Part shown: positions 63,485 to 64,000 of the stretch, in pieces
Position numbering within the stretch: position 1 is the stretch's first letter
Layout of the letters: each line of letters begins with the position of its first letter
Source of the DNA: an uncultured Oscillospiraceae bacterium
GTDB taxonomy: Bacteria > Bacillota > Clostridia > Oscillospirales > Acutalibacteraceae
DNA length: 64,000 bases
Assembly: GCA_902492455.1 (NCBI GenBank)
Contig: CABULH010000006.1
Location: 1-64,000, forward strand
Direction: 5' to 3'
The notes under the pieces: generated by a model
Database searches by the model: none
Seen by the model: the letters and a program-made list of their open reading frames with translations, nothing else
Told to the model about the DNA's origin: nothing
Program-made: the position numbers and the translations under genes

Positions 63485-63513
63485 GATTACATATTCTTTA
63501 TTATGTGATCTGT
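63485..63513. repeat. Right inverted repeat, recombinase-type site (R1)
   Basis: Arms GATTACATA (63485-63493) and TATGTGATC (63502-63510) around the core TTCTTTAT. It is inverted relative to L and is the inner of two tandem right-hand sites. Confidence 0.85.
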
Positions 63514-63527
63514 TAAAAAGAGACCCC

Positions 63528-63553
63528 GATTACATATTCTTTATTATGTGATC
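63528..63553. repeat. Second right-hand recombinase-type site (R2)
   Basis: A 26-base perfect direct copy of 63485-63510, preceded like R1 by a similar AAAAAGAG(G/A)-type stretch, so the whole unit of about 42 bases is duplicated in tandem. It overlaps the stop codon of the recombinase gene. Confidence 0.85.
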
Positions 63554-64000
63554 AGCTGCTTCTGTACCCGTTCCAATCGGCTGATATGCTGGCTTCCGGT
63601 TTCGATGGTGTAGATCCGGGTGGTGTTGATACTGCTATGACCCAGCAGGTCGGCCAGCCGCACAATATCCTTTTCGATGGCGTAAAATGTCCTGGCGAAA
63701 AGATGCCGGAGATTGTGAGGAAATACTTTTTCCGGCGCAACACCGGCCCGGCTGCACAGCATTTTCATATCCCGCCAGATATTACAGCGGTTCAGCGGTC
63801 TGCCGCTTTTACTGACAAACACCGCTCCGGCCTGATGGCCGGCTTTTTTTATATACTCTTTCAGCAAACTTTGCAGCGGCGCGGGCAGGAAAATGACCCG
63901 CGTTTTATTTTTGCAGTTCACCACCGCTTTTCCAATCTGAACAGCCTCAACTGTAATATACTGCAGCTCACTGACGCGGATGCCGGTGCCGCAAATTGTC
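63544..64000 (-). CDS. Tyrosine recombinase, probable inverter of the adjacent switch (partial, 5' end outside window)
   Basis: The frame is open to the window edge, so the start is not visible. The C-terminal catalytic domain of a tyrosine recombinase is clear: TICGTGIRVSELQYI holds the first catalytic Arg, PHNLRHLFARTFY the HxxR pair, LADLLGHSSINTTRIYT the second His and the nucleophile Tyr. The protein ends 14 bases into repeat R2, so the gene and its crossover sites are one unit. The compact C-terminus with no trailing domain fits Xer-like invertases of phase-variation loci rather than large phage integrases. Its place next to the inverted sites makes it the natural recombinase for them. 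Confidence 0.88.
   Translation of the reverse strand, partial: TICGTGIRVSELQYITVEAVQIGKAVVNCKNKTRVIFLPAPLQSLLKEYIKKAGHQAGAVFVSKSGRPLNRCNIWRDMKMLCSRAGVAPEKVFPHNLRHLFARTFYAIEKDIVRLADLLGHSSINTTRIYTIETGSQHISRLERVQKQLIT

Larger units (their letters stand above)
63257..63488. other. Likely invertible promoter segment
   Basis: These 232 bases are enclosed by the inverted sites L and R1. They contain no gene but hold a leftward promoter-like sequence, a long terminator hairpin and a rightward extended -10 promoter. Inversion would exchange which promoter faces the surface operon. Such a segment beside a tyrosine recombinase gene is the usual plan of phase-variation switches. Inversion itself is inferred. 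Confidence 0.75.

Overview
The window reads as a chromosomal segment of an anaerobic, gut-type Firmicute (class Clostridia, plausibly an Oscillospirales/Ruminococcaceae-like organism). The grounds are Gram-positive lipoproteins, an LPXTG-like sorting signal, a dockerin, SipW-type signal peptidases, Opp-type and MalFG-type sugar importers, and GC-rich codon use everywhere except an AT-rich island at the left end. No rRNA, tRNA or CRISPR array was seen.

Layout. (1) About 0.1-7.2 kb is a defence and mobile island: a Fic toxin with its small antitoxin, a broken excisionase-like HTH gene, an operon of NurA nuclease, HerA ATPase and a DNA methyltransferase, a Phd-Doc pair on the other strand, and a broken tyrosine integrase. 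(2) 7.2-22.3 kb is one leftward glycan-utilisation operon behind a consensus promoter with LacI-type operator palindromes: fucose-isomerase-like protein, psicose-epimerase-like protein, a wall-anchored protein with three repeats, a five-gene Opp-type importer and three exported or intracellular carbohydrate enzymes. The divergent lacI-family gene (22.5-23.6 kb) is its likely repressor. (3) 24.2-31.7 kb is a rightward maltodextrin/glycogen operon (malQ, glgP, malE-F-G-like). (4) 31.9-63.2 kb is a leftward run of 15 genes that builds a cell-surface apparatus. It contains a 2173-residue dockerin protein, a membrane-anchored cohesin-like protein, a degenerate HD-GYP protein, at least four secreted proteins sharing a TasA/camelysin-like N-terminus, two SipW-type signal peptidases, a membrane AAA+ ATPase with a long coiled-coil partner, a beta-helix protein, a 1380-residue Ig-like repeat protein, a leucine-rich-repeat protein and an Lgt-like membrane protein. 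(5) 63.2-64.0 kb lies directly upstream of that run and carries inverted copies of a tyrosine-recombinase-type site around a segment of about 230 bp. The segment holds a terminator between two outward-facing promoter-like sequences. A tyrosine recombinase gene abuts it and runs off the window.

The most interesting proposal is that regions 4 and 5 form one system: a phase-variable surface-fibre operon whose promoter is flipped by the adjacent recombinase. The repeats, promoter-like elements, gene order and recombinase motifs are seen in the sequence. Inversion, the direction of ON and OFF, and the fibre-building role are inferred. The NurA-HerA-methyltransferase operon is a second candidate of interest, as a possible restriction-like defence system.
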